The notes beneath the pieces are model-generated. The model ran no database searches. It saw nothing but the letters and a program-made list of their open reading frames with translations, and was not told the origin of the DNA. From assembly GCA_038049695.1 (NCBI GenBank), contig CP142457.1:27303001-27367000 (forward strand): a stretch of DNA of 64,000 nucleotides, given 5' to 3'. Within the stretch, counting starts at the first letter, position 1. Every line of letters starts with the position of its first letter. The position numbers were made by a program, and so were the translations under genes. This stretch comes from Cinnamomum chago. Its lineage: Eukaryota > Streptophyta > Magnoliopsida > Laurales > Lauraceae. This document shows positions 33,560 through 46,500 of this stretch, in pieces.

Positions 33560-35730
33560 CTACGCGTAGACTGACCCAATTAACCTCGATGTGGGTCGAC
33601 CGCGAGTATTCAATTTAACATCCGGTTCAAGAAGAGAAGTAGATGAAGGATTCCCCAATTCTCTAAGTTTTATCAATAGTTGTATTTTACCTCTCTGATC
33701 ACTATTATGAAATTTCTTAGCGAGCAACTCGAACTCAGAAGTTGTGGTCAACTCAGGGGTTTCATCAACCGTAGTGGCCTCTAAATGAAGCTTCTGCCAA
33801 TGGTGGTGTATACAACGAAATGGTTTGTGAGTGCATTCCCTTCTGTACTCGACAATCTCATGTACACATGGTAAACCATAGATCCGTCGAATTACACACC
33901 CACATGCCGCCGAGTCTGGACGAATATCACCAGCTCTCATTGACTCATTTAACACTATATCCAAAGCACTTCTCGATGGAAATCCTCTCAACTCACAAAA
34001 CAGTGTCGGTTTGAACTTATATTGCACGGTGTTCAAACTCTTGTCAAAAGAAGCATTTATCTCCATAAAGAACAACTCAAGCAAGGCATGGATACTCTGC
34101 CAGGATGAATCAATGCTACAGTTCGATGTGCGTAGGTGTCTTTTTAATTGTGTATGTGCACTCTCAGCCTTATTCGTAGTGACATTCCCAAAGTGCATAT
34201 GCCTATCCGTCCAAGCAACTATAATTTGCTCCTTATGCTTAATCAACTACGACTTTTTCACATAATCAACAGCTTGTAGATCCCCACAGAAATTCAGCTC
34301 TAATGCACTTAGAAGTTGCATGTAGTCATTTTCAGTAGGAGATACTACCAACATGTACCAAAAATAAATAAATGCATCCCATCTGTCGTTGGTCTAAAAC
34401 AACTTCTTACAATTTGCCAAGATGTTCCTATAAATATGCCACCTACATAGTAAGCTTGCTGCATTTAGAAAAAAAAAAAACATTGATTGCATTCATCAAC
34501 GCTAACTTTCTGTTTGTGACAATCACATGGGACAACATGCATCCATCCATTAATTCCTTAAACCTCTCCAAAGCCCAGGTATAGTTCGGCACACTCTCTG
34601 ATTCAAGGTAAACAAAAGCAACAGAGAACGTCAGTTGAGTAGATGTGACATCAATAATCTCAAGCAAAGGAAGCCGATATCTATTAGTCTTGTACGTGAA
34701 ATCCATTATCAAACTTTTGGAAATGCACGTAATAACTCAACAGATGATGGATGTGCCCATAATAGGTCCGTATTACATTCTGTAGTATTGTTGCTTGTGT
34801 GCCACTCAATGTAATTGTTCTCCTCCAAATGCATCATGAGTTGCTGCATTTGTGATCTACCGACCATCTCTGTCACCCTGAACTTGTGACGAGCATTGTA
34901 GATACTCTTCATCATAGTTGTATTGTGCACATCCCTTTCTTGCAATATTTGAAGGATGTTCATCGGGTTCACCAAACTCTTAGATATATCAACCAAAACG
35001 TTTATTTCTTCCTCATAAAGCCTCCCAGCAAACGAGTGCCCCTCGAGATGTTGTGCGTTTGGATGGTTATGCACTCCACAAACCACTGTTACCATCTAAT
35101 CATCGTCAGTCGCCAAGTTTCGGCCCTTCAAACCAAAAGGGCAACTACACTTCTTTGTTCCCGTTGCCTTATTAGGATTTTTCTTTTCAAAGACCTTGGA
35201 TGGACCCCTGTAACTACCACTTCTCTTACAAGAAAAAAACTATTCTTCGCTTCTTACCATCTCCACTAGCATATGAAGTTTTGATCATAATTACCAAGCC
35301 ATGTTTCTTTTCAACATCCCTTGTCCACTGGATTAGGCCATCTCGACTTCTAAATATCGTGTTAGTGGTGAAGACATTAGTAAAATCCAAAAAGCACTCA
35401 CTGGCACCAGTTGAACCAATCTCTTGAAAATATAATTACAAATTCTTAGTTTATCAATGCACGAGGCTTTACAACTGTGCAATATTATATTGCATAGTTT
35501 ATAACGGCCGTGCTTAAATAGGTATGCTCGGTTTATGTAACCGTTCTATCATATATTGCTCGGTTGTATATAGCTGTGCAATATAAAAGATGCACCGCTT
35601 TAAATAACTGAGCATATCTATTAGTGGGCACGGTTCTAGAATCCCGAACAGGACGCTAGAAAAAAACCCCATAAGGAAACGAACTCAAAACATATACCTC
35701 CTCTTCATAGATCGTCAACTGCTTGTCCAT
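33560..35730 (-). pseudogene. MuDR-type MULE transposase, decayed
   Basis: This matches a family widespread in plant genomes, often annotated as MULE transposase or uncharacterised protein. Start ATG is at 35,730 with a first exon of 11 codons (35,698-35,730), a GT-AG intron, and a second exon from 35,420. Recognisable segments are FRSRDGLIQWTRDVEKKHG (about 35,300-35,360), CGVHNHPNAQHLEGHSFAGR (near 35,030-35,090), MIMDFTYKTNRYRLPLLEI (near 34,650-34,710), VTNRKLALMNAI in the catalytic domain, NKAESAHTQLKRHL (near 34,140-34,190), and a SWIM-like ACGCVIRRIYGLPCVHEIVE (near 33,840-33,910). The last 228 residues are one open frame. Frameshifts and missing segments elsewhere, for example between 34,246 and 34,440, show it is dead. 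It is unrelated to the FAR1-type copies at the sequence level. Confidence 0.87.
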
Positions 35731-36828
35731 AATGGAAATGCCTACTTTTAATACACAATGTGGTGCAGGGAGAAGAGTACTTCCAAGAACTTCCAATAAA
35801 TTGAGGAGACTTGGGGGAACTTTCAAAAGTTAAAGAAGATTATAAGGAAGGAGATAAACAATGGAGCAATGACGAAGCAATGAATAAAAGGGAGAAAGAT
35901 GAAGAAGATTAGGAGATGAGAATAGGGAAGACCGGAAAAGTCGACTACAGAAGAAACAAGGGAAGAGAATAGGAAATTGATGGTGAAGGGTGATTTCGTC
36001 ATTTCACATGAGGGCATTTTGGTAATTAAAAAAATTATGGGTGTGTTCAGAAAAACCCACGATGCATTCAAAATCACCCTATTTTTAATGGAAAGCATTC
36101 TCCTACGTATTGTGCATGTACATCCGGATCACGCATGCATGAGTTTCAGAGGTGGTTTTCACCTTTGGATGTGCAATGCATAGGTGTACTTGAGAATTCT
36201 TTCCCTACATTACATGAGTAATAAATATAAATACAAAGAGTTTACATATGAACCATACGTATGTAAAACCTATTTTCATATTTCACACATAAAAAGCAAA
36301 TAACTTCTTATGATAGACTTCCATAAAATCCCAATAATGATCAAACCACTCAAGTAATTAGCTCTTATTTCCCAACCTTAAATGATTGAAACTTACAGTT
36401 TGAAAACTCTTATTTGAGATTAAAAACTTAATCTAGAAGGAATAAGAAAAACGGGCCGGGCAAATTGGATAAGCCCAACTAACTATAATTGACTTATCGA
36501 GTTCAATTAGCCTGATTAAAAAAATAGATGAGTCCCATCAAGCTAACTCCATAGTTTTCAATAATCAATCCATCAAACCTATCACTACTATTCACCCCAA
36601 AATGTAAAAAGAAGAAAAAAGGAAAAAGTGGTAGGAAAGGCCTTTGTCGTGAAAATTAAAACTCTAGGGCCTTTCAAGTCCTTGGGATCTAAGGGGATTT
36701 TTTATCACAACATTTTGCCTATAAAAAACTTTCAAAACATTGGAGTAAATTGGGCCCACAAAAACACTGGGACTTTCCTTTTTTACCACATTTCCTTACA
36801 TTACTCGTGGGAGTGGTTGTTCGGACCC
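35731..36828. other. 5' flank of the MULE and spacer before the next MITE
   Basis: No coding sequence. On the minus strand AATTACCAAAATGCCCTC near 36,010-36,030 looks like a MULE subterminal sequence, but I could not find its partner on the other side of the transposase. The rest is A/T-rich with nothing recognised. Confidence 0.4.
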
Positions 36829-37367
36829 TACGGGCATGTTTGTGTAACACTTTTCCGCGGAAAAGTTGACGATTTTCCTCGGAAAACCCATTTTTCCGGC
36901 GTTTGGTGCGGAACAATTCCGCGGAAATGCTTTCCTGCCTCGTCAGCATTTTCCTTGATAATTGTGGAAATGGGTTTCCCATGGGGGGGGTATAGGAAAT
37001 GGTTTTCCTCGGAAAACTTCTCCCTCTTTTCCTCACTCTTGTCTATTTCAACTCAAAAACCCTATAACTTTTTCATTTTTTATTTCTTTATATAAATTAT
37101 TATTTAATGTTAAATAAATAATATACATGTTATGTTATTTTTCTTCAAAAAATTATATCACCAAATAAGAAATTTTGATTTTCTATAAGAAATCCACAGT
37201 CGCACCAAACAACATCTGCACCAATTCAATGAGGAAACTCTTTTTACACCAAACATGAATTTCTAAATTCTACGGAAATCATTTTTCAAGGTTTTCATTT
37301 CTATAGAATTTGCTAATATGGCAATTTCCTCTTTCCGCGGAAAGGGTGTGTACACAACCGTGCCCTA
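36829..37367. mobile_element. MITE in the TIC100 promoter region
   Basis: The left end (TACGGGCATGTTTGTGTAAC...) and the reverse complement of the right end (TAGGGCACGGTTGTGTACAC...) align over about 40 bp. Both arms continue into the palindrome CTTTTCCGCGGAAAAG or CTTTCCGCGGAAAG. Palindromic TTCCGCGGAA recurs inside. The TAGGGCA-type terminus suggests hAT, but no 8-bp duplication is evident. The right end lies about 150 bp before the TIC100 start codon, so the element forms part of the gene's upstream region. Confidence 0.72.
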
Positions 37368-37379
37368 CAACAAACCCAT

Positions 37380-37519
37380 AACACCGCAGCAGGCCTAATA
37401 GAGCCGCTCCTCTCTTCTTCATTGCTCCCTCAAAACCTCAAAACCTTATCTCTCTCTCTTATCTCCACACAGCTTTCCAAATTCCAAGCGCCCCACCCCG
37501 CAAAAAAAAAAAAAAAACA
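37380..37519 (+). promoter_or_regulatory. TIC100 5' UTR and core promoter region
   Basis: Pyrimidine-rich (CTCCTCTCTTCTTCATTGCTCC, TCTCTCTCTCTT) followed by an A-run and the start ATG. CT-rich leaders of this kind are common just upstream of plant housekeeping and chloroplast-related genes. No clear TATA box was identified. Confidence 0.45.
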
Positions 37520-40500
37520 ATGCCGAGCAACGAAGCAATGGATTCCAAGGAAGAAACCCAAGACCCAAAACCATCAGAAGAAGAGACACTCTCGTCATCT
37601 TCCTCTTCAGAATACGATTCAGACGAGTCCTCCGATTCAGGTGACTACAACAACTACAAAGCAGAAGGAGCAGAAGAAGATTCAGAGAAAGAGGAGGATG
37701 ACTCGCCCGAAACAAACATCCGCAGATTCACAGAGGCCCTCCAAAGCAAGAAAGTTCGGAAGCAAATCGAAGAACAAGAACGCGAATACGTCTTCCATGA
37801 AGACCTCTTCGACTTCCCCAAAGACCCAGAAAACTGGCGGGAGGAGGATCTAATGGAGATATGGGCTGATGCTCCCGTCGAGATGACGAAGCCAGGGTGG
37901 GACCCTGTCTGGGCGGACGTGGAGGATTGGAAGATTGTGCTGAATGAGATGAAAGAAGGGCGCGATCCAGAGATTGCGCCCTTTTATGTCCCTTACCGGA
38001 AGCATTTTCCTGCGATTCCGGATAATCATTTCGATATCGCGACACCCAAGGCGGTGGTTGAGGAGATGGATCGGATTGAGGAGTTTCTGCAATGGGTTAG
38101 CTACATTTTCGCTGATGGGAGCTCGTGAGTGCTGTTTTTGTTGTTGCTGCTTTGTTTTGGTTTACATTGAAATCTTATCTTTCATGGGTTTTTGTTGTTG
38201 TTGCTTTGTTTTAGTTTTCATTGAAATCTTATCTTTCATGGGTTTTAGTTGTGTTTGGATTTACTACGAGAACTGGAATTGATTTGGGTCTTTTGGGTTT
38301 GTAATGGATAAATGATTCTATCTCTCTCTAGTCTGTTCTTTTAGGATTTTATTATTTAAACAGAATGAATGTGCTTATGTTGCTAATGCTCATATTGTTT
38401 CATGTTGTGAAGGTATGAAGGAACTGTGTGGGATGACTTGGCTCATGGGAAAGGTGTTTATGTTTCCGACGAGGGGCTAGTGAGGTTTGTTTATTTGTGA
38501 TTTCTAGTTTGACTATGCAATTTAAATGCTTTTTTTTTTTTTGTCTCTGATTGGTTTTTGGATTTTTTCCCCTATCAATTCTTAGATGCACCAGTGAATA
38601 CAGTTGATGTTATTACATGTGAGAGTTTCAGCTTTCAGCTCCTAGGTTCTTCAAACATGCATTTGGGCATCACTCCATGAACAACTTTGTTAAGGATATT
38701 ATGATCTTGCTTTCTGTAAAAGATTAAAATTTAGTTTCATGTCTAGTTATTTACAGAAATATCAATTATTTCGTTATTTTTTTTATCAGTTCGATTTTAT
38801 TTTACCAAAATTATATTCAGTAGGCATTTTCAAAAGCAGTATAAAATATAGATTCATAATTGGAGTTTAATGTAATATTTTTTAACAAATAAGCTTGGTG
38901 CTTTTGAAGCTGGGATGTAAATGGTATCAAGCTTTCAAGGGTACACTTTATTCTCTGTCTGGTTCTTTTGTTTCTAAAGATGCCTGGTCTGCTTGTAGGT
39001 ATGAAGGGGAATGGCTTCAAAACAATATGGAGGGTCATGGAGTTGTAGAGGTTGATATTCCTGATGTAGAGCCTTTACCAGGTTCCAAGTAAGTTATCCT
39101 TGTACTTGTTTAATATCAGAGGCATACAGCATTAGTTAGAGCATTTGCTAATTTTGCTTGGCAGATCAAGTTTTGGAGATCCAAATCAGATGATTGGTCT
39201 ACATGGAAGATGGGAGATTCCTTGATTTGTCACCAATTTGTTGATCCTAACTATTCAAATTTGCTCCTTATGAATGTGGACCACCAGAGAGAATTCTCCA
39301 CTGCCTTTGGGCGTCTAGAATTGGATCTGCAAAATAATATATTAGAGAATTGTTCTATCCATTTTGTTTTTTTTTACAAGATCCTAGAGTTTTGATGGGT
39401 CTGTTAATTTGTATGAGCTCTTAAATTCTGACTTTTGTCTAGGCTGGAAGCTAAAATGCGTGCAGAAGGCAAAATCATATCACGGGATTTCTTGCCCCCG
39501 GAGGATAAAAAATGGCTAGAAATGGATATAGAAGACAGTGTTCTCTTAGCTGGTGGAGCACGTGAAATTCCATTTTATGAACACGATGCATGGATCAAGA
39601 TTTTTGGGCAGAAACCGTAAGCTTTTGTCTTTTCCCTGATGGCTATTTTACTTGAAGACTTTGACTTCTGTATCTTAAAATAGTGATAAGAACGATGTTT
39701 CCATAACAGGGAAAAGGGGCGATACAGGTATGCTGGGCAGTGGAAGCACAGTCGCATGCATGGCTGTGGTGTATATGAAGTTAATGAACGCATTATATAT
39801 GTAGGTCCTTGACACATGCCAACATCTCTTCCAGAAGGACATCTTTAACTTCCCACCAGATATTGAGACTCCAACAACTGATTCACAAATTTGATTGACT
39901 GAAATTTACTTGAACTTGGTTAGGTCAGGTAGACAAGAATCAATCAAGTCGAATATAATTCTACTTAATAATTAACATGGTTGATTTTTTAGCTGTATGT
40001 AATGTTCCATTATTCCTTAAAACTATACATGTGGGGCCAATTTTGGTGATTCAAAACTTATATAATGATGGGAGTTACCTGTGATAAAATTCTTCTGCTG
40101 AATGATCCTAAAATCCTTTGATTTTACCCTCGTTAAATTTGAACTGTTGGCTGTGCTAGTCTTTTGTAACCCAACCAATTAGACAGCTAGGTTTAGGGTT
40201 TGAAGGCAGACGGTCACATGTCTCATGACATGATGGGCCCAACAGATGGCTGGTTTTAGTTACCAAAGGCGACAGCACCTGTTCCATTGGTTGAAAAAAG
40301 AGGAAAACTTAACTTGATTGAGCATGATTTTACTAACTTGGTTTAATCAAACTCAGTAATGAAATGACTGAGTTTTGTGTTTTTTGATGTTGTTGGTGAC
40401 TGTATATTAATGTTCCATGGTGAATATAATTTTCAAACTATAATTGCTTATCATACTTCCAGGGTGGATTCTACTTTGGAGAGCTCTTGCAGGATTCCAC

Positions 40501-43500
40501 TGGTTGTGATGCTGATGTTTCAGCGGTATGTGTAATTTCATTTTTTTATAATGTTTTATATTGCATTTACTAAAACCTTTTTCTTTTCTCTCTGATACGA
40601 TCATATCTTCCCCTTTCAGATGCATGCAGGTATAGCTGAAGTTGCTGCTGCGAAGGCTCGGATGTTTGTTAACAAGCCTGATGGAAGTACATCTCTTTCA
40701 CAGTTACCTTGCCAGTCTCTTAATAGATAAAAATTTGCTATATTTAGTTCCCATGGTCATATTTTGTTAAAACTGGAAAGCCATTCATTTTAGGAAAAAG
40801 AAAAGAAAAGAAATAAAACACTGGAAAACCAAAAAATTAATAACCATGGTGGAAACTTTGGCGAGCCTTCCCTGACTATGCCTATCCGTACTTGATCCTT
40901 TTAGCGTTTTTAGAATTTGCGACATGGATAGTCAAATTTTGGGAATTTCAAGTGAGTTTCTGATCCTGACTATTTAGCTGCTGGACTGGAAAAGTCAGGC
41001 CTGGGCCTAGGCCATGGGTCTTTAGAGCCAGTCTAGAGCCAACCCAAAATGAGCTGCCATCAGTGGTCCAGGTTGGCCTAGCCCTCTTGCAACTTCTTGT
41101 AAGTTGTAACTACAAACCTTCAGAACTGTTGAGAAGGCTTCCGCATTGCGTGTGTTCTCTCTGATTCCACGTATCTGTTGTGCTACTGACAACCGTATTG
41201 ACAAAATCTAGGGAATTCTTTAGAATTTTGTTAGCCGCTAGGCTGTGAAGATTCTTGAGCAATGCTTGTTTGCTCATTTTAATTGACCTTTAACTTGCAT
41301 GGTGTTACTGCTGGAGGAATATTATGTGATCATTTACTTGAGATTATGCACAGTATTCATCAGCTCTTAAGCTTCATTTAGGATCTTGTCCAAACAACAG
41401 AAAATAAAACAGCGGCATTCTTTAGAAAATGGTTGAACACTAGAATGCGACGATGCATGTATATTTCAAAATGGGCAACGCAATGTGTCGTATTGTAGCC
41501 GACACTTCACTTTTTATGTGTAAAATCTGTCCTTGCCGTGTCCATGGCGTGTCCCAGCCATGGTCTTGCCGTATCTCGGCGTCATAGCTAGAGTGCGATT
41601 TTTAATCATGACATAGTACTTGATTGCTTAATTTAATTTGGTCTTTTAGCTTATACGGTGTCTACTGCTAGAGGTATATGATGCTTGACTTGGGAAAATG
41701 TATAGTATATACTATTCAACAGACTTCTCAAGCTTTGATCAGGAATTCAGCTTGTTCTGGCTGAAACATACTTGTCCTGATTTTCTTTTCTTTGAATGGC
41801 AACAGTTTTCTCACACCCAAACAGTAAGCAACTAGGAGAGCCATTCACAAAATGATTAGCTGATGCAGTCAAGGGGGTATAAGATAGATGGGCTGTTTGT
41901 CACATCCTTATGGGCTTGATTAGGTCCAATTAGACTCGATTAAGGAGTAAGGACTGATTTGGATCGAAATAAAATCCAGCACATTTAACTACAAATTTGA
42001 GACCTATCTTGAGTCCATCCTGACCATCCGAAGTTTGATTTAAGTCCCTTTTCTTGATTGGGCCTCGATTAAGATGGATCAAAAGGCCATTTGATTTTTT
42101 GAATTGATACAAATAATCAAGGGCCTGATCAGTCACTGGATCCATTAAGTTCAGGTCATCAACCATTGCATCAGACTATCCCGCTTGAAAAAGACTAGAC
42201 TTTGAGTCAACTTTCGCTACTGATTGCTTCCCTTTCTGCTTTCTCTTCCGCTTTCGCTGCAAATCACGCATTGGATCCACTTGAATCTCTGACTGCACCT
42301 GAACATATGGAAATGTGTCATGGCTCAGCTTATATGATTGAATGCTACACCCTATATGACCCTGCAACTTGTTCTGTAGTAGATCTTGCCGTTGAATCCT
42401 TTAACCAGAGAGGATCATCATATTTTGTCTATGTCAACTTTGACATCTGTAAATCAAGTCCTTCATCACATGTGTAATATCTATTTCATCTGTCGTCTTC
42501 CAAAGAATATCTGTAACATCTGCACCCTCCAGTGCAACATTATTCAGATCGGCATCCTCCAAATTATTATCTGCTAAATTTATACCATCCAGTTGTTCAA
42601 TTTGCTTAATAATAACAAATGGAGTTTCGTCATATTCTTGGTACTCATAAAAAATGATTTTATGATCAGCATCATTATCTCGAGATACATCAAAGATCTT
42701 ATCATGGGTATTATCATCATCTTCATATAATTCCAGATTGGTGTGTCAAGTACCTCATCACGATCTTCATCCGACTCATCATCGTAAATCGGATATTCAA
42801 TAATATCATCTTATGATCCATCCTCATATTAGAATAATTTTACCTTCATAGGTCGACTCATCAAAGTGAGATTAGAATAATCTTGGGGTTTGATTTGATC
42901 CAAATGTGGGGTGAAGTTCTAGACTTGCCTATGCAGATTCTGAATTTTCAGATCTCGTGGCTCATATGGGTTATGAACATTGATGCTGGACAGACCCATG
43001 GTCCCCCATGGGTCGTCGACCCGCCGATGGGCCCATCCCATCTAACTCGACCAAGCTCTTTGGGCCTAGCCCATTTATTTTCATGTTTTAGTTCATAAGA
43101 ATTTTATTTTATGTTATTTACAGTTTATGTTGGATGCTTTAATTGTCGCCATCAATGTGTTTGGATGGTCCAGATTAGTTTTAGGGTTAACCTTTTATCT
43201 AATTTAAGCATTGTGATGCCTCATTTGGTTTCACAGTTAATGATTAATGAACATTTTCTTGAGTGATTTTGGGGTGTCCCAACTTCTCTCTTCTTCCTCG
43301 CTCGCAATGGGGAGTTTGACGTGGGGTCAGTTTTCAAGCGAAAGTCTAACTAACTCCTTCCACCCTCTATCTCCAGCCCCTCCGTCTCTACCTGCCCTGC
43401 ATCTGGTACTCTGCTGCATCAAACACTGTCTTGAACATTATGCCTATGACCACAGACTTTGCAGGGATGCATCGGTAATGGAGAATGGAAATCAAACAAT

Positions 43501-46500
43501 AATCAAGAGCATTTAGCTCTAATACCAATTGATGCAATCAATGTGGTTTAAGATTTGGACTGTTTGGCATAATTGATAGTTGTCAATTCTGTTCTGGTCG
43601 TCGTTCCAATTTGACCCTGTAGTGGAACGTTTCGGTGTTTCAGTATTTCGTTCCAGAAAAGACGTGATTGAAAAATGATATATATATATATATAAAAGAT
43701 TACCCAAAATTGGAAAAATAGTTGAATGCTAAAATAATACTAAAAATTCATACTTACATCGCTTAACATGAAACTACACTCTACGGTTGACCACTTTCTA
43801 GTTTTCACTACATATGAATAGAAGTATGAAACCTTGGCCGGAATGAGGCGGAATTGGAGTCGGAATTGGGACCGAAACGACTGAAAATGGACTGGAACAA
43901 CCGGAACGGACCTGAAACTTTTAGAAGGCCATTCCGTTTTGCCCAAGGCTAATTACGGAACGTTCCGGTCAATTCCGGCCGGAATGGAATGGATTGACAA
44001 CTATGCTGTTTGGACCACTGGATCCTTATGGGCTTGATTAGATGTCCAATAAGACCCGATTAAGGACTGATTTGGTTCCCAATAAAATTCAGCACATTTC
44101 TTTTCAAATTTGGGACCGAGTCCATGTTGACCGTCCTAAGTTAGAATTGAACCCTGTTTGAAATCAATCAAAAGGCCATTCCATCAATCAAATTGATTTA
44201 AACAATGAAGGGCCTGATCAATCGCAAAATTCGTTAAATCCTAGCTATCTGCTTCTGCGCCAATAGTTCAATCAACAAACGGGGTAAAAAGCCCAATGAA
44301 TCCAAGACCTAAAACACAAACTATATCACTCAAACGCAGGTAACAATCTGAAAAACGCCCTGGGCTAAAAACCATTTGGCCTCCCTTAAAACCCACTCAA
44401 TTTAAGAAACAACTAAAGTACATGTATATAATTGAGCATTGCAATTTTTGCAACGTCCTATTCTCTTTTCCTTTTGATTTCTTCAACCTCTCACGCTTTC
44501 TCTCCCTTCAAACTGTCCTTAGCCATTTATCAAAAGATACCACATATCGTCCTCCCTTTACTCATGATCAATACCAATGGGGTGCCACTGTTTGAACTGA
44601 AATGGTCTAATTTCTATACAGAGGATGGTATGTGGTAAGCAACTTTGATCAAGCAAAGGTGTGGCACCACGCAGGTTAATTGGTCAAGTGGTCAGCAGCT
44701 TTGAGCACTATTTTGATGGCAGCATTGGATTGTTTCTCTTTGATTTAATGCCAATAAGTAGACACATTTATCAGGTCAATGAAGTTAATTAGTGCATGTT
44801 TGAGTGTTTCCCCAGTTAATTGGCTTGATTATTTCCCCAGCCTATGGGTATCTGATGTGGCATCAGCTACATAAGATGGGACACTTTCTTTCAACTTTGC
44901 TGTCATTGATCAATATCAGCAACTATCGATGATAATCACAAGGGTCGGAAGGGGCAGGAGTGCCGCTACTCACCTAACACACTATTTATTTATTTAATTT
45001 TGGAATGGTAACATGTATTATATTTCAAGGAGGAAATACTAGTGGTAAAAAAGATATGAAGAAAACAAATGGCACTTTAAACTCTGACTGATCCCCAGTG
45101 ATACAAAAACAGGGTTAGGAGTTATATTTAGATTCCATATGGACCACCCTACCTGAGCCAGATGCAAGGGCATGTAGCTACCATGATCAGACCTCACTGA
45201 AAAGAATGGTACAAATACTTTGGCAATCTTAAGGAACGAAACAAGAGGACCCTCAGTAGTGAAACAAGTAGGTGGCCCCTCTTAAGTTCAGAAGATACAG
45301 TAACTGCAGACTAGAGAGAGAATACATTGGAGACAATTCATTAATGTATCACTGTATGATTTATAAGCTAAACACAATGCACGGAACTTTTTAATTTTTT
45401 TTTTTTTTAACCTCAGAACTCAGCAGACAGGCTCACTCTGTCGGAATGCTATCATCTGTACTCGCACAGTCTGCACCCTTAGTTTCTCCTGATTTTGCTG
45501 GAAAAGACCTGGGTCTCAGTATCTGTCTACATTTCATGTCTAGTTCTCCTATCATCCGCCTTATTTCGTTAGACCATAAGATAGGGTCAGCATTCTTGGG
45601 TAATGAATTTTGCAATTGCATTTTCTCCTCTAGCCATTGTTCTGCTTTAGAGCATTCATTTATGACTGCATCCCTGTCACTTGTTGCCCACGATTTTATG
45701 GCCATCCTATGTTCTACAACGTGTTTCAAGAGATCTCTTGTTGCTTTAGGTCTGGCTTCATCATCTCTGAATCAATTTTCATTTGGATCCACCAGCTTGT
45801 TTAGTTCCTCCGATTTTTCGGTATACACATTTTCAGTCATCATTGCCATTGTCGCACAACCATTCCTTCGTCCTTTGCAGGCAACTAGGTACGTCTTCCT
45901 TCTCTGACTCAGTTGCAAAGCTCTGTTATGTATCAAAAAGTTTATCATGAGTCTCATCTATGAGCAATTCCAGGGCATTCCTTATTTCTTTGGTTTGCTC
46001 CATGACTCTGTCCCGATGGACCAGTTGATGCTCCTTTTCCTGTGCATCTGACAGTTCTGTCTTTGACATCCCACCATAAAGGCTCCATTTAGAATGAAAT
46101 AAAGGCTTTCATGGCTTTCATTTTCTTTGGTTTGCTCCATGACTCTGTCCTGATGGGCCAGTTGAAGCTCCTTTTCCTGTGCATCTAACAGTTCCGCCTT
46201 TGACATCCCACTATGGGCTCAGTAACAGGTATTTCAAGCCTTCTAGACAGCTTTCATTTTCTTTTTCCTTCAGCTCTTAAAGATTGATCTATGGCAGAAG
46301 GTATAGCAGCTGTGTGTAAAGATTTAGACTTTGGATGGGTACTGTTTTCAGATTCAGCACCATTTGCTACACTACCTGAAGAAACTTTATAATAATCAAA
46401 TAAAGGCTCCACCTCACCTGTGTGAATTAGTATCCCTACTAACTGTATTCTCTGCCTCATCTTCCATCAGTGAAGTACACTGTACAGCGACAATCCCATG

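Noticed and set aside
36628-37095. A 155-residue plus-strand open frame upstream of TIC100
   Set aside because: It runs through the MITE and its palindromes. No recognisable protein features.
44980-45060. Possible LINE 3' tail (minus strand, ending in an A/T-rich TTAAATAAATAAA stretch)
   Set aside because: No coding sequence, clear poly(A) or flanking duplication could be found.
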